Shown: positions 28,301 to 37,832 of the stretch, piece after piece | Layout of the letters: every line of letters begins with the position of its first letter | Numbering within the stretch: position 1 is the first letter of the stretch | Assembly: GCA_018712545.1 (NCBI GenBank) | Contig: DVGV01000008.1 | Span: 16,337 to 80,336, forward strand | Source of the DNA: Candidatus Coprenecus merdigallinarum | GTDB taxonomy: Bacteria; Bacteroidota; Bacteroidia; Bacteroidales; UBA932 | Direction: 5' to 3' | DNA: 64,000 bases | Notes under the pieces: generated by a model | What the model was told of the DNA's origin: nothing | Databases searched by the model: none | What the model saw: the letters and a program-made list of their open reading frames with translations, nothing else | Program-made: the position numbers and the translations under genes

Positions 28301-28508
28301 CGATGGGGAAGGTCACGAGCTGCTCTACTTCCTCCGCGGCCATGCCGCCCGCCTCGGTCATGACGACTACTGTCGGGGCATTGAGGTCGGGGAAGACGTC
28401 TATCTCCGCGTTGAAGGTCCGGTATAGTCCGGCGGCGAAGAGCAGAATGGCCGCGACGAGTATCAGCAGCCGGTTCTGCAGGGAAAAATGTATAATCTTA
28501 TTGAGCAT
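25386..28508 (-). CDS. CusA/CzcA-type heavy-metal RND efflux transporter
   Basis: 1040 residues, twelve membrane segments in the RND pattern (first at 13-32; groups near 335-540 and 865-1020), with periplasmic porter domains between. Early family segments are ADIDVFPDLNAP-like (AEIDVFPDLNAP) and LVTFPIETAVNG. The TM4 proton-relay region reads AIGSLVDDAIVDVENV: it lacks the first aspartate of CzcA (D-x5-D) and instead matches the CusA pattern (AVGAMVDAAIVMIEN), which hints at monovalent copper or silver rather than zinc/cobalt. That substrate hint is inference. It lies 12 bases after the adaptor gene and 13 before the TolC-like gene. Confidence 0.92.
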   Translation of the reverse strand: MLNKIIHFSLQNRLLILVAAILLFAAGLYRTFNAEIDVFPDLNAPTVVVMTEAGGMAAEEVEQLVTFPIETAVNGATGVRRVRSSSTNGFSVVWVEFDWGTDIYLARQIVSEKLAAAADDLPDNSGTPTLGPQSSILGELLIVSLTADSTSMLDLRTLADWTFRPRLLSTGGVAQVAVLGGDIKEYQVLIHPEKMKHYGVTLGEVMEVTRGMNQNTNGGVIYEYGSEYIVRGVVSTQDVQEMAAAVIKTTESGMPVTLEDVADVRIGAQQPKLGLASERGKPAVLLTVTKQPNTGTIELTEKLDAAIADLQKNLPADVHVSTDIFRQATFIENSINNVKRSLYEGAIFVVIVLFVFLANFRTTIISLITLPLSLLVTILVLDALGLSLNTMSLGGMAIAIGSLVDDAIVDVENVWKHLRENRALPPDKRLPVVDVVFNASKEVRMPILNSTLIIIVSFVPLFFLSGMEGRMLIPLGISFIVALFASTIVALTLTPVLCSYLLGGKKHSTKVPKEAFVAVWLKKHYRNGLNWALNHKAIVGGSTLALFAAALGLFFTLGHSFLPSFNEGSFTINVSSLPGVSLEESDRIGRQAEELLLTIPEIQTVARKTGRAELDEHALGVNVSEIEAPFILDERSHAEVLDEVREKLSTITGANIEIGQPISHRIDAMLSGTQASIAIKLFGDNLNDMFVIGNRIKSAISDVEGIADLNVEQQIERPELKITPKRDMLARYGISLPAFAEFVTVNMAGETVSQVYEEGKTFNLVVRASEDNRGDMESIRNLMIDDADGCKIPLSYVADVESSMGPNTINRENVKRKVVISANTRGRDLRGVVNDIQKIVDEEIVLPEGYHIEYGGQFESEQAASRTLMLTSIMSIIVIFLLLYMEFKNARQSGVVLLNLPLALIGGVFALIITSGELSIPAIIGFIALFGIATRNGMLLINRYNHLHTEEHLSVRECILQGSLDRLNPILMTALSSALAMIPLAINGDLPGNEIQSPMAKVILGGLLTSTLLNGFIVPIVYDWMHRRERRAENIEQAKN

Positions 28509-28520
28509 GGCTGTCGGATA

Positions 28521-29804
28521 TTAATGGGTATGGGAATGTGCGGGGATGGCGTTGCTTGCGGAGGCCAGCTTGACGTGGATTGCGCCGCGGGTCACTACGT
28601 TCTCGCCGCCCTTGAGCCCGGAGAGTATCTCATAGCGCTGTCCGTCAGTGGCTCCGAGGGTGACCTCCTGCTTCTTGTAGCAGGTCTCGTCCATCTTGAT
28701 ATATACGAAGTAGTGGCCCTGTGCCTCAGTGACTGCCTCGACGGGGAGGGAGATGACTCCGTCCCTCTCGGCGGAGAGGAGCCATACCTGGGCGAAGGCT
28801 CCGGGCAGGATGTCCGAAGTGCCGTTGATGGCAAATGTCACGGGAATGTAGGCATTGGTCTCGTCGGTCGAGCGGCCGTAGCCGAGCAGACGGCCGCCGA
28901 GTTCGGTGGTGCTGAAGACGCGGTCGTTGTAGGAGAGCTTGAAATTGGCTCCGGACACTCCGGGCAGACGGTTCAGGTAGCGCTCTGAGACATCTGCCTT
29001 GAGGTACAGGCTGCTGCCTGACACTACCGAGGCCAGGGGGGTGCCTACTGTCACATAGTTCCCTTCCTTGACCAGGCAGGCCCCTACATGGCCTCCGAGC
29101 GGGGATTTTACCGCAGTCCCGTTTTCGACGCCGTCGGCTGCCAGTGCCTCATAGGTGAGGCGGGCGGTCTCATACCTGCTCTTTGCGGATTCGTATTCCT
29201 GGCGGGACACGATATTGTCCTTCACCAGACTGGCCGCTCTCTCATATTCTTTCCGGGCTGTCTCAAACTCGATGCGTGCTCTCTGTACGGGGTCTCCGTC
29301 CTGCAGGTGACGGGAAGAGATGGTGAACATCGTGCTGCCGGCATTGACTCTGCTGCCTTCTGTCAGGGGAGATGCGAAGGACACGATGCCGGGGACGCTG
29401 GCGACTACAGTGACCTCGTTCCCTGGAGCAGGCATGATGCGGCCGCTTACCTCGAGGACTCCCCTGAACTTGCCGGGCAATACGGTCTCTGCCGATACTC
29501 CTGCCGCAGCGGCGCTCTCGGCGCTGAGGATGATTTCATCGGGATTGCCGCTTTCCTCCTCATGGGAATGGGCGTCAGTCCCTGCCGTGCCGTGGGCGTC
29601 ATGGCTGTGTCCGTCATGGCTGTGCCCGTCATGGCTGTGCCCATCATGGTCATGGCTTTCATGGCTGTGTCCGTCATGGTCATGCATTTCGTGGCTGTGA
29701 CCATCGTGGTCATGGCCGGTACTTGAAGAGTTGTTGCAGGATGACAGGGCGCAGCATACGGCGATGCAGAGCACGCCCGTCAGGAATGTTTTTATTTGTC
29801 TCAT
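28521..29804 (-). CDS. RND periplasmic adaptor with histidine-rich N terminus
   Basis: 427 residues. Lipoprotein signal (lipid Cys about 23, LSSCNN), then a low-complexity stretch at about residues 31-83 made of DHDGHSH repeats (more than 20 histidines) that should bind metal ions. The rest is a membrane-fusion-protein adaptor: lipoyl-like half (EVSGRIMPAPGNEVTVVASVPG), alpha hairpin (FETARKEYERAASLVKDNIVSRQEYESAK region) and beta-barrel. It links the RND pump to the outer-membrane channel. First gene of the operon; a -7 box lies 35 bases upstream. Confidence 0.9.
   Translation of the reverse strand: MRQIKTFLTGVLCIAVCCALSSCNNSSSTGHDHDGHSHEMHDHDGHSHESHDHDGHSHDGHSHDGHSHDAHGTAGTDAHSHEEESGNPDEIILSAESAAAAGVSAETVLPGKFRGVLEVSGRIMPAPGNEVTVVASVPGIVSFASPLTEGSRVNAGSTMFTISSRHLQDGDPVQRARIEFETARKEYERAASLVKDNIVSRQEYESAKSRYETARLTYEALAADGVENGTAVKSPLGGHVGACLVKEGNYVTVGTPLASVVSGSSLYLKADVSERYLNRLPGVSGANFKLSYNDRVFSTTELGGRLLGYGRSTDETNAYIPVTFAINGTSDILPGAFAQVWLLSAERDGVISLPVEAVTEAQGHYFVYIKMDETCYKKQEVTLGATDGQRYEILSGLKGGENVVTRGAIHVKLASASNAIPAHSHTH
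29556..29714. repeat. Imperfect tandem repeats encoding a His/Asp-rich segment
   Basis: On the plus strand, units of 12-24 bases built on gtcatggctgtg and ggtcatg recur about eight times. They encode the metal-binding DHDGHSH stretch of the adaptor. Copy number is likely to vary by slippage between strains. Confidence 0.85.
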
Positions 29805-29838
29805 AAGAAAAAAGTATTTCGGTTGTTAATAAACTGCG

Positions 29839-29846
29839 CAAATGTA
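29839..29846 (-). promoter_or_regulatory. Bacteroidales -7 box for the efflux operon (TACATTTG)
   Basis: Minus-strand TACATTTG, full consensus match, 35 bases before the adaptor ATG. A TTG 14 bases further upstream is too close to be a good -33. On the plus strand a weak TATTTG (29891-29896) could serve the divergent DUF4251 gene. Confidence 0.6.
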
Positions 29847-29931
29847 GATTGTATCCCGTGCAACTCTGTTGCAATATACCGGCGGTACGGTATTTGTATT
29901 TTCTGGACTGTTGAACCAATAAAACAAAAAG

Positions 29932-30462
29932 ATGATGAGAAATTTTATTCTAATGTTGATGCTTGTGCTGACAGCATGTGTTTCATCGTCAGCCGCGGAC
30001 CGGTCTGTCCGTGACCGTGACAAGGACTGGTCAATACTTGACTCTTTGGTGGACATGGCAGTGAGAGATATGAGCTTTGTCCTCGAGGCGGACAGGCTCA
30101 CAGTGCCCTCGGGGACCAGCGTGATGGTCTCGTCCGTCATTAATTTTGTATCGGTGAATGAAGACAAGGCTGTGGTTCAGGTATCTCCTCTGCGTGGTCC
30201 CGGGGTCAACGGGGTCGGCGGAATCACTGTTGAGGGCAATATCTATGACGTCCGCTATGATACGGACAGATGGGGAAACCTTATCCTGACCATGAGTGTC
30301 AGGGGCGCCGCGGTGTCATGCCGCCTCACGTTTACAATCAGCAAGAGCGGAGACAGTGCCAGGGTACGGGTCGATCCCAATTATTCCTCGGATGACATAA
30401 CACTGTACGGAACGGTCGTGCCCGCCATGCTGTCAACGGTGCATCAAGCCCGTACGCTTTAA
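29932..30462 (+). CDS. DUF4251-family secreted protein
   Basis: 176 residues with a signal peptide (MMRNFILMLMLVLTAC); a Cys at about residue 16 may be lipidated. The body, with VRDMSFVLEADRL, GGITVEGNIYDV and RLTFTISKSGDSARVRV, fits the small DUF4251 family of Bacteroidota, whose function is unknown. Family assignment is from recognition only. Divergent from the metal efflux operon and followed 46 bases later by the AsmA-like gene. Confidence 0.65.
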   Translation: MMRNFILMLMLVLTACVSSSAADRSVRDRDKDWSILDSLVDMAVRDMSFVLEADRLTVPSGTSVMVSSVINFVSVNEDKAVVQVSPLRGPGVNGVGGITVEGNIYDVRYDTDRWGNLILTMSVRGAAVSCRLTFTISKSGDSARVRVDPNYSSDDITLYGTVVPAMLSTVHQARTL

Positions 30463-30508
30463 CGTTTTTTTTGCTAACTTGCAGCGGAATTTATAAAAGC
30501 TGTAAGTT

Positions 30509-33500
30509 ATGCGGAAAGGACTGAAGAAGACACTGAAGGTCTCTCTGGCGGTGCTGGCTTCTGTGCTGGGGCTGTTTCTGGCGGCTGTCGCCGTAGTGCT
30601 GTGGTTCGTGCTTACCCCCTCCAGGCTTACGCCCTTGGTGGAGGAGGCTTCAGCCCGGTATCTCGACGCTGAGGTCAGGGCAGGCAAGGTTGACGTGACC
30701 CTTTTCTCTACATTTCCCCGTCTCACTCTTAGGATTGACGACGGGGAACTCGTTGTCAGAAACATGAACGATTCTGTGCGGGCGGCGCTGCCTCACCGGG
30801 ATTCGCTTCTGAGATTTGCGCGCTGCCGGGTGACCTTCGATCCTGTGGCATATCTGCGGCACAGGCGTCTGGTCATCCACCGTCTGCTTCTGGACAGTGC
30901 ATCCGTATATGCATGGAGGGACGCAGACGGCCGTGCCAACTGGAACTTCATTCCTTCGGAGAAAAAAGGTGCGGAAGAAACCGCTGCGCAGGCTCATACC
31001 GCCCAGGATGGTGCCGGTATCGAGGCTGTTGTCCTGAGATCCCTGAGGATAAGGGAGGCGGATATAGTCTACAATGACCGCACGACGGATGTATACGCCA
31101 GGGTTCACGGTGTGAATACCCGCATGAGGATGGGCGCAGGATCCAGGGGTGCCGCCGCCAATCTGGATTTTTCCTGTAAGGACGTGCTGCTCCGGCAGCA
31201 GGGAAATCTGCTGCTGCGGCGTACGGCATTCTCCCTCAATACATCCGTAGGGTTCAACGCGGACAGTATGAAAGTAGTGCTGCGCAATGCTGACCTCGGA
31301 ATCAATGACGTGCATCTGGCCCTCAGCGGAACGGTGAGAAGGGATACGGTGCGCAAGGCCGCGGCTATGGATCTGAGTATTGCTGCAGTAGCACCCTCGG
31401 TTGAGAAGGCGCTGGCCCTGATTCCTGAATCCGTGGTCCGTCATCGGGACCTGACGGCGGACGGAAAGGTGATGCTGGAGGGGGGCGTCAGGGGATATTA
31501 CGGCAGCGGCCTGCTGCCCGAAGTCTCGTTCTGCCTGAAGATCGAGGAGGCTTCAGCCCGCTATGAGGGACTTCCCTACGGTATTGACCGCCTCAATGCG
31601 GATTTCGATGCCTTTGTCGACCTCATGAGAGAAAAGGACTCCTATCTGGACCTGAAGATATTCCAGCTTCAGGGCAATGATATGGACGTGCTGGCGGACG
31701 CCAAGGTTACGGATTTGTTTATTGATCCTCTTATAGTCCTGAATACCAAAGCGAAGATGGATTTGGGCAGCATTTCAAAGATATTTCCCCTGCAGTACGG
31801 AATATCGCTTTCCGGAAGGGTGGATGCGGACCTCAGGATACGAACGAGGCTGTCGACTGTCAGGAATCAGGATTTCGGACGGATATTCGCCGCAGGGCTT
31901 CTGGACATGGAAGATGTCTCTGTGCGGGATACCTCCAGGGGACTCGATGTGTCCGGGGATATGGGACTTAAGTTCTTTGGAGCCAAGGCCCTTGGAGTGG
32001 ACGGAGAGGTCTCGCGCCTGCATTTCAGCAGTCCCAGGGCCAAGGCCGTGGCGGATAGTGTGAGACTGAGGGTGATATCTGCACGTCCGGGGGATACGTC
32101 CAATGTGTTCCGGATGAAGGCCGATATCACCATGAACCGTTTGGGCGCTTTGGCAGGAGACTCTCTCAATGTGTTCCTAGGCAAGGGCGGAGTGACGGCG
32201 TCCCTGGGACCGAATCCGGAGAGGAAGAACCGTCCGAGGATAGAAGCAGAGGTCGACACAGACTCTCTGTTCGTCAGGTACGGTGACATCCGCGGCGGAC
32301 TCAATAAAGGTCAGGTTAGCGTATTGGCCGACAAGCTGCGTGACTCGTTGTGGAGACCCTCGGTGACTGTTGCCTTCAACCGTCTGCGGGGCGGTACGGG
32401 GGACTCGCTCGGAGTCTACTGTCTCAGGGGAGCGCTCGATGCCGTACTGAAACCACGCGGAAGTGAGCGAAAGCAGCCCAGGCTTAACGTCAATCTGGAA
32501 GCGGACTCTGTATATGCCGTGATGGGAGATATCGCCGGTGGCATGAAAAAAGGAGTGGTCAGGCTTCAGGCGGACAAGGTGAGGGATTCGCTGTGGCTGC
32601 CTTCCGGCACTCTGAGATTCAACCGCCTGGTGGCCGATTTGCCTCAGTGTGCGCTTCCTGTGCGTGTCAACCGTACTGTCGTCAGCTTTGGGGACAGACA
32701 GATATCTCTTGAAAAAGCCGTAGTCAGAGTCGGCCGCTCGAATGTCACGCTTTCCGGTACTGTCCACGGTCTTTACGGAGCATTGAAATATGGGCGTCTG
32801 CTGCGGGCTGACCTGGACATAAGTTCCAGAAATCTCAATCTGAACCAGCTTATGAGAGCGTTCGCTGCGCCGGAGGCTTCCGAACAGGAGGTTGAGGCCG
32901 ATACCGTATCCTCCTCCCTCCGTCTTTTTGAGGTCCCGGGCAATCTCAGTATCGACCTGACGGCAGATGTGGACAGGCTGCGTTTCGGCAAGTACGTGTT
33001 CAGCGATATTGCGGGGAAAGCTGAGCTGAAGAACAGTCACATCTATCTGGAGAACCTGACTCTCAATGCACTGGACAAAGCATCCCTGAGCGCATCGCTG
33101 ATATACAAGGCAGCATCGTCCAAGTTCGGCTATGCCGGCTTTGACTTCAAGGTGCATGACATCGACATAGCATCCCTGGTGGAGGCCACTCCTGCCATAG
33201 ATTCTCTTGTCCCCATGCTCCAGTCCTTCAAGGGCAAGGTTCAGATGGACGTGGCGGCCGAGGGTGTGCTGGACTCTCTCCTCAATATCAAGATACCGTC
33301 TCTGCGGGCCGCTGTCCATATACGGGGAGACTCCCTTGTCCTTATGGACGGCAAGACATTTGCGGAGATATCCAAGAAGCTGATGTTCAGGAATAAGGAG
33401 GAGAATCTCATAGACAGTATCTCGGTCAATATTACCGTAGAGGACGGCAGTGTCAACATATATCCGTTCATGGTGGAGATAGACCGTTATCAGGCAGCCG

Positions 33501-33892
33501 CAGGCGGAGTGCAGAACCTGGACATGAGCTTTGATTACCATATCTCCATTCTGAAGTCACCCCTTCCTTTCAAAGCTGGACTCAACATCCGGGGGGTGCC
33601 GGGAGACATGCGCTTCGGCATAGGAAGGGCAAAATATAAGGACGCAGTTACGCCCGTAGCTACGCGGAAGGTGGATTCCGCGCGTCTCAATCTCAGCCAG
33701 GACATAACTCGGAGGTTCAGGCTGGCCAGTGAGCGGGGCCGTTGGGGAGACAGGGCCTCCAGACGTTCGCGTATCGACTGGGATGAGCGCAGGGATTCGG
33801 TACGCCGTCACCGTCGGATTGCATTCGAGGGAGATTCCATCCAGTGGGAAAAAGTGGCCCCGCAACCTCCTTCGGATCCGGGCGGCCGGTAA
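30509..33892 (+). CDS. Large AsmA-family inner-membrane-anchored protein with 81-residue repeats
   Basis: 1127 residues: one N-terminal membrane anchor (about 10-35), then a long periplasmic part. AsmA-like features are the N-terminal [23 protein letters not shown] segment and the C-terminal [19 protein letters not shown] and [21 protein letters not shown] segments. The middle carries a regular repeat: NRL at residues 543, 624 and 705, exactly 81 apart, each followed by a similar block ending GDI(R/A)GG(L/M)(N/K)KG and (L/V)RDSLW. Members of this superfamily are proposed to move phospholipids between membranes; that role here is inference. A near-match -7 box (TAACTTG, 30475-30481) lies 28 bases upstream. 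It ends 74 bases before rfbA. Confidence 0.8.
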   Translation: MRKGLKKTLKVSLAVLASVLGLFLAAVAVVLWFVLTPSRLTPLVEEASARYLDAEVRAGKVDVTLFSTFPRLTLRIDDGELVVRNMNDSVRAALPHRDSLLRFARCRVTFDPVAYLRHRRLVIHRLLLDSASVYAWRDADGRANWNFIPSEKKGAEETAAQAHTAQDGAGIEAVVLRSLRIREADIVYNDRTTDVYARVHGVNTRMRMGAGSRGAAANLDFSCKDVLLRQQGNLLLRRTAFSLNTSVGFNADSMKVVLRNADLGINDVHLALSGTVRRDTVRKAAAMDLSIAAVAPSVEKALALIPESVVRHRDLTADGKVMLEGGVRGYYGSGLLPEVSFCLKIEEASARYEGLPYGIDRLNADFDAFVDLMREKDSYLDLKIFQLQGNDMDVLADAKVTDLFIDPLIVLNTKAKMDLGSISKIFPLQYGISLSGRVDADLRIRTRLSTVRNQDFGRIFAAGLLDMEDVSVRDTSRGLDVSGDMGLKFFGAKALGVDGEVSRLHFSSPRAKAVADSVRLRVISARPGDTSNVFRMKADITMNRLGALAGDSLNVFLGKGGVTASLGPNPERKNRPRIEAEVDTDSLFVRYGDIRGGLNKGQVSVLADKLRDSLWRPSVTVAFNRLRGGTGDSLGVYCLRGALDAVLKPRGSERKQPRLNVNLEADSVYAVMGDIAGGMKKGVVRLQADKVRDSLWLPSGTLRFNRLVADLPQCALPVRVNRTVVSFGDRQISLEKAVVRVGRSNVTLSGTVHGLYGALKYGRLLRADLDISSRNLNLNQLMRAFAAPEASEQEVEADTVSSSLRLFEVPGNLSIDLTADVDRLRFGKYVFSDIAGKAELKNSHIYLENLTLNALDKASLSASLIYKAASSKFGYAGFDFKVHDIDIASLVEATPAIDSLVPMLQSFKGKVQMDVAAEGVLDSLLNIKIPSLRAAVHIRGDSLVLMDGKTFAEISKKLMFRNKEENLIDSISVNITVEDGSVNIYPFMVEIDRYQAAAGGVQNLDMSFDYHISILKSPLPFKAGLNIRGVPGDMRFGIGRAKYKDAVTPVATRKVDSARLNLSQDITRRFRLASERGRWGDRASRRSRIDWDERRDSVRRHRRIAFEGDSIQWEKVAPQPPSDPGGR

Positions 33893-33940
33893 CAGCTGTG
33901 GAAAAACAGTGCCATGTATGTTCTGTTCCGGGAATTTTTA

Positions 33941-33948
33941 TAAGTTTG
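33941..33948 (+). promoter_or_regulatory. Bacteroidales -7 box for rfbA (TAAGTTTG)
   Basis: TAAGTTTG fits TAnnTTTG and lies 18 bases before the rfbA ATG at 33967, in the gap after the AsmA gene. It supports the internal start over the longer frame from 33844. Confidence 0.65.
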
Positions 33949-33966
33949 CAGTATAACGTGAAAAAA

Positions 33967-34878
33967 ATGAAAGGAATCGTTCTTGCCGGCGGCTCAGGCA
34001 CCCGGCTCTATCCCATAACGAAGGGCATCAGCAAGCAGCTGATCCCGATCTACGACAAACCGATGGTGTACTATCCGATATCCGTGCTGATGCTGGCCGG
34101 TATCCGGGAGATGCTTATAATATCCACACCCGCGGACCTTCCGGCCTTCAGGCGTCTTCTGGGCGACGGCTCGGATTTCGGCGTGCGCTTCGAGTATGCC
34201 GAGCAGCCCTCACCGGACGGCCTGGCACAGGCCTTCATCATCGGCCGTGAGTTCATCGGAAGCGAAGCCGCCTGCCTGGTGCTGGGAGACAATATCTTCT
34301 ACGGCAGCTCCTTTACCGTAATGCTGCGCCGTGCCGTTCTCCGTGCGGAGAACGAGGGCCTTGCTACGGTTTTCGGCTACTGGGTGGCGGACCCGGAGCG
34401 TTACGGTGTGGCTGAGATAGACGCCAAAGGCAATGTCCTGAGTATCGAGGAGAAGCCCGCGCATCCCAAGTCCAATTATGCTGTGACCGGTCTTTATTTC
34501 TATCCCAACGAGGTGGTGGATGTGGCGGCCAATGTCAAGCCGTCAGCCCGCGGCGAGCTGGAGATAACCTCAGTCAATCAGGAGTTCCTGGAGCGCGGCA
34601 GGCTCCGCCTGGAGACCCTGGGCCGTGGCTTCGCCTGGCTGGACACCGGCACTCATGACTCTCTTGCCGAGGCCTCGACGTTCATCGAGGTGATCGAGAA
34701 GCGTCAGGGCCAGAAGGTGGCCTGTCTGGAGGACATCGCCCTGCGCAGCGGCTGGATAACACCGGACCATCTCCGTGAGACGGCCAAGCCCATGAGCAAG
34801 AACCAGTACGGTCAGTATCTGCTCCGTATCGCTGACGAGGAGGAGCAGAAGCTGGCCAGGAAACATCATAACAAATAA
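33967..34878 (+). CDS. rfbA: Glucose-1-phosphate thymidylyltransferase
   Basis: 303 residues. The start at 33967 gives the standard N terminus [16 protein letters not shown]; the longer frame overlaps the AsmA gene and the promoter. It joins dTTP and glucose-1-phosphate to give dTDP-glucose. The nucleotide-binding [34 protein letters not shown] and [10 protein letters not shown] motifs are all present. The next gene, 12 bases downstream, is the dehydratase of the same pathway; rfbC and rfbD are not in the window. Confidence 0.96.
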   Translation: MKGIVLAGGSGTRLYPITKGISKQLIPIYDKPMVYYPISVLMLAGIREMLIISTPADLPAFRRLLGDGSDFGVRFEYAEQPSPDGLAQAFIIGREFIGSEAACLVLGDNIFYGSSFTVMLRRAVLRAENEGLATVFGYWVADPERYGVAEIDAKGNVLSIEEKPAHPKSNYAVTGLYFYPNEVVDVAANVKPSARGELEITSVNQEFLERGRLRLETLGRGFAWLDTGTHDSLAEASTFIEVIEKRQGQKVACLEDIALRSGWITPDHLRETAKPMSKNQYGQYLLRIADEEEQKLARKHHNK

Positions 34879-34890
34879 TAACTTCTGACA

Positions 34891-36003
34891 ATGGAATTCA
34901 AGCGCAACATACTGATAACTGGCGGCGCGGGCTTCATCGGGAGCCACGTCGTGCGCCTCTTCGTGAACAAGTACCCCGAGTACCGTATCGTAAACCTGGA
35001 CAAGCTGACCTACGCGGGCAACCTGGCCAACTTGAAGGACATCGAGCAGGCTCCGAACTACGTGTTCGTGCGTGCCGACATCTGCGACTTCGAGACAGTG
35101 TGCGGAATCTTTGAGAAATACGGCATCGACGGCGTGATCCACCTTGCGGCCGAGAGCCACGTGGACCGCTCGATCAAGGACCCCTTCACCTTCGCGAGGA
35201 CCAATGTGCTCGGCACCCTGTCCATGCTCCAGGCCGCCAAGCATCACTGGGACGGGAAGTGGGAGGGCAAGCGCTTCTACCACATCTCTACCGACGAGGT
35301 GTACGGCGCCCTTGAGCTGACCCATCCGGAGGGTATTCACTCGGACATCAGCGCCCACGAGGTGTACGGTGACGAGTTTTTCCGCGAGACCACGCGATAC
35401 AGCCCCCACAGCCCCTACAGCGCCTCTAAGGCTTCTTCCGACCATTTCGTACGGGCCTTCCACGACACCTACGGGATGCCTACCATAGTTACGAACTGCT
35501 CGAACAACTACGGCCCCTACCAGTTCCCGGAGAAACTGATACCGCTGTTCATCAACAACATCCGCCACCGCAAGCCCCTTCCGGTGTACGGCAAGGGTGA
35601 GAATGTGCGCGACTGGCTGTATGTGGAGGACCATGCGAGGGCCATCGACCTTATCTTCCACGAGGGAAAGGTGGCCGAGACGTACAACATCGGCGGTTTC
35701 AACGAGTGGAAGAACATCGACCTTATCAAGGTCATCATCAAGACCGTGGACCGTATCCTGGGCAACCCGGAGGGTTATTCGGACAGCCTCATCACCTACG
35801 TCACGGACCGTGCGGGCCACGACCTGCGGTATGCCATCGACGCCACGAAGCTGCACCGCGAGCTGGGCTGGAGCCCGAGTCTCCAGTTCGAGGAGGGTAT
35901 CGACAAAACTGTCCGCTGGTATCTTGACAACCAGGCGTGGATGGACAACATCACCTCCGGCGAGTACGAGAAGTACTACGAGGACATGTACGGCAACAGA
36001 TAG
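34891..36003 (+). CDS. rfbB: dTDP-glucose 4,6-dehydratase
   Basis: 370 residues, extended SDR. NAD-binding GGAGFIGSH near residue 11, HLAAESHVDRSI, STDEVYG and YSASKASSDHFVRAF (catalytic Tyr and Lys), then NCSNNYGPYQFPEKLIPL. It makes dTDP-4-keto-6-deoxyglucose for rhamnose or other deoxysugars of surface glycans. Transcribed with rfbA. The next gene begins 12 bases after its stop. Confidence 0.96.
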   Translation: MEFKRNILITGGAGFIGSHVVRLFVNKYPEYRIVNLDKLTYAGNLANLKDIEQAPNYVFVRADICDFETVCGIFEKYGIDGVIHLAAESHVDRSIKDPFTFARTNVLGTLSMLQAAKHHWDGKWEGKRFYHISTDEVYGALELTHPEGIHSDISAHEVYGDEFFRETTRYSPHSPYSASKASSDHFVRAFHDTYGMPTIVTNCSNNYGPYQFPEKLIPLFINNIRHRKPLPVYGKGENVRDWLYVEDHARAIDLIFHEGKVAETYNIGGFNEWKNIDLIKVIIKTVDRILGNPEGYSDSLITYVTDRAGHDLRYAIDATKLHRELGWSPSLQFEEGIDKTVRWYLDNQAWMDNITSGEYEKYYEDMYGNR

Positions 36004-36015
36004 CATCACGTCCGG

Positions 36016-37821
36016 ATGAGCAGTTATCTCGAGGTCAACGATGTGTCCAAGTCCTACGGCCCCCGGGTGCTGTTCGACCATATCTCATTCCATATCGACG
36101 AGGGGGACAAGATAGCCCTGGTCGCTCCCAACGGTACCGGGAAGACATCCCTGCTGAGCATCATAGCCGGCAGGGATTCTTCTGACGGGGACGGCTCGGT
36201 GCATTTTCTCAAGGACATCACCGTGGCCTTTCTGGAACAGGACCAGCATTACGACCCGTACCGCACCGTCTCGGAAATTGTCCTCGAAGGGGCCGGGGAC
36301 CAGACCGTGCCTGAGTACGAGGTGGCTTCGGTGCTTTCCCGCCTGAAGCTGGACGACCCTTCCCGGAAGGCCGGAACTCTCAGCGGAGGAGAGGCCAAGC
36401 GGACCGCCATTGCCGCCGTCCTCATCCGCAAGCCGGACTTTCTGGTGCTGGACGAGCCCACGAACCATCTGGACGTGGACAGCATCGAGTTCCTGGAGGA
36501 CTACCTCACCCGCTCGCGCTGCACCCTGCTGATGGTCACCCACGACCGCTATTTCCTGGACAGGGTCTGCAACCAGATTCTGGAACTGGACGGCGGTAAA
36601 CTCTACCGCTACCAGGGCAACTATTCCTACTTCCTGGAGAAGAGGCAGGAGCGCATAGCCAATTTCAACGCGGCCACTGACCGCGCCCGCAATCTGCTGC
36701 GTACAGAGCTGGACTGGATGCGCCGGATGCCCTGTGCCCGCGGCACCAAGGCCAAATACCGTATCGATGCGTTCCATGAACTCAAGGACAGGGCGGGGCA
36801 GAGGATTGAGGAACGCCAGATGGAGATACGGGCCGGTATGGCCCGTCTCGGCCGCAAGATTATTAACTGCCGCGGAGTGAGCTATCGCTGGGGCGATTTA
36901 CCGGTACTAGAGGATTTTACCTACAACTTTGCTCCGGGAGAGAAAATAGCGGTGGTCGGTCACAACGGAGTAGGGAAGAGCACATTCCTCGACCTGCTGG
37001 CCGGTGTCCTGGAACCTTCTGCGGGAGAGATAGACCGCGGGGAGACCCTCCGCATAGGGTATTACCGGCAGGAGGGCATCCGTCTGGACGGCAACAAGAC
37101 TGTTTTCGAGACCGTCTCGGAGATAGCAGACGTAGTGTCCATAGGCAAGGGGGAGACAGTCTCCGCGATGACCTTTCTCAACTATTTTCTCTTTCCTCCT
37201 TCGATGCACCGCAACAAGGTGGCTCTGCTTAGCGGAGGCGAGCGGCGCCGGCTTTATCTGCTGACCGTGCTGATGCGCAGTCCCAATTTCCTGATACTCG
37301 ACGAGCCCACCAACGACCTGGACCTGATGACCCTCAATGTGCTGGAGGAGTATCTCTCCGGATTTGCGGGCTCGCTGCTGATAGTCTCCCACGACCGCTT
37401 TTTCGTGGACAAGCTGGCAGACCATCTCTTCATCTTCGAGGGCGGAGGCCGGGTCAAGGACTTCGTAGGCAGTTACTCAGGTTACCGGCAGTACCTCAAG
37501 GACAGGGAGGAGGAACGCAGGGCTGCGTCCAAGGAAGCCCGTAAGGCGGCAGCGCCTGAGACTCCGGCTTCTGCAGCGGACCGCGGAGGGGAGCGCAAGC
37601 GCCGTCTGACTTACAAGGAAAAGCAGGAGAAGGCCAGGCTGGAGGAGGAACTGGTCTCCCTTGGGGATGAGAAGAAGACCCTGGAGGCCCGGCTCTGCTC
37701 CGGCACACTGTCTTCCGAAGAGCTGACCGCCGACTCGGTCCGTATCGGGGAGGTGACCCGTCTGCTCGACGAAAAGGAACTCCGCTGGCTCGAACTCGAC
37801 GAGATAGAAACCAACTCTTAA
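36016..37821 (+). CDS. ABC-F family ATPase (Uup-like)
   Basis: 601 residues, two ABC domains and no membrane segments. First Walker A APNGTGKTS (37-45), LSGGEAKRT, LVLDEPTNHLD; second GHNGVGKST (about 315-323), LSGGERRRL, LILDEPTNDLD. The inter-domain linker has the charged MRRMPCARGTKAK segment typical of Uup and EttA relatives that act at the ribosomal E site. A C-terminal charged coiled coil (about 500-601) matches the Uup DNA- or ribosome-binding tail. It follows rfbB by 12 bases, so may be co-transcribed without functional link. Confidence 0.9.
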   Translation: MSSYLEVNDVSKSYGPRVLFDHISFHIDEGDKIALVAPNGTGKTSLLSIIAGRDSSDGDGSVHFLKDITVAFLEQDQHYDPYRTVSEIVLEGAGDQTVPEYEVASVLSRLKLDDPSRKAGTLSGGEAKRTAIAAVLIRKPDFLVLDEPTNHLDVDSIEFLEDYLTRSRCTLLMVTHDRYFLDRVCNQILELDGGKLYRYQGNYSYFLEKRQERIANFNAATDRARNLLRTELDWMRRMPCARGTKAKYRIDAFHELKDRAGQRIEERQMEIRAGMARLGRKIINCRGVSYRWGDLPVLEDFTYNFAPGEKIAVVGHNGVGKSTFLDLLAGVLEPSAGEIDRGETLRIGYYRQEGIRLDGNKTVFETVSEIADVVSIGKGETVSAMTFLNYFLFPPSMHRNKVALLSGGERRRLYLLTVLMRSPNFLILDEPTNDLDLMTLNVLEEYLSGFAGSLLIVSHDRFFVDKLADHLFIFEGGGRVKDFVGSYSGYRQYLKDREEERRAASKEARKAAAPETPASAADRGGERKRRLTYKEKQEKARLEEELVSLGDEKKTLEARLCSGTLSSEELTADSVRIGEVTRLLDEKELRWLELDEIETNS

Positions 37822-37832
37822 AACACAGCAAT

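Noticed and set aside
29556..29714. Possible CRISPR-like repeat array
   Set aside because: Units are short, unequal and in frame with a His-rich protein; there are no spacers or cas genes.
34570..36081. 503-residue minus-strand frame
   Set aside because: Antisense to rfbA and rfbB; composition (Val, His, Leu, Asp) is that of a shadow frame.
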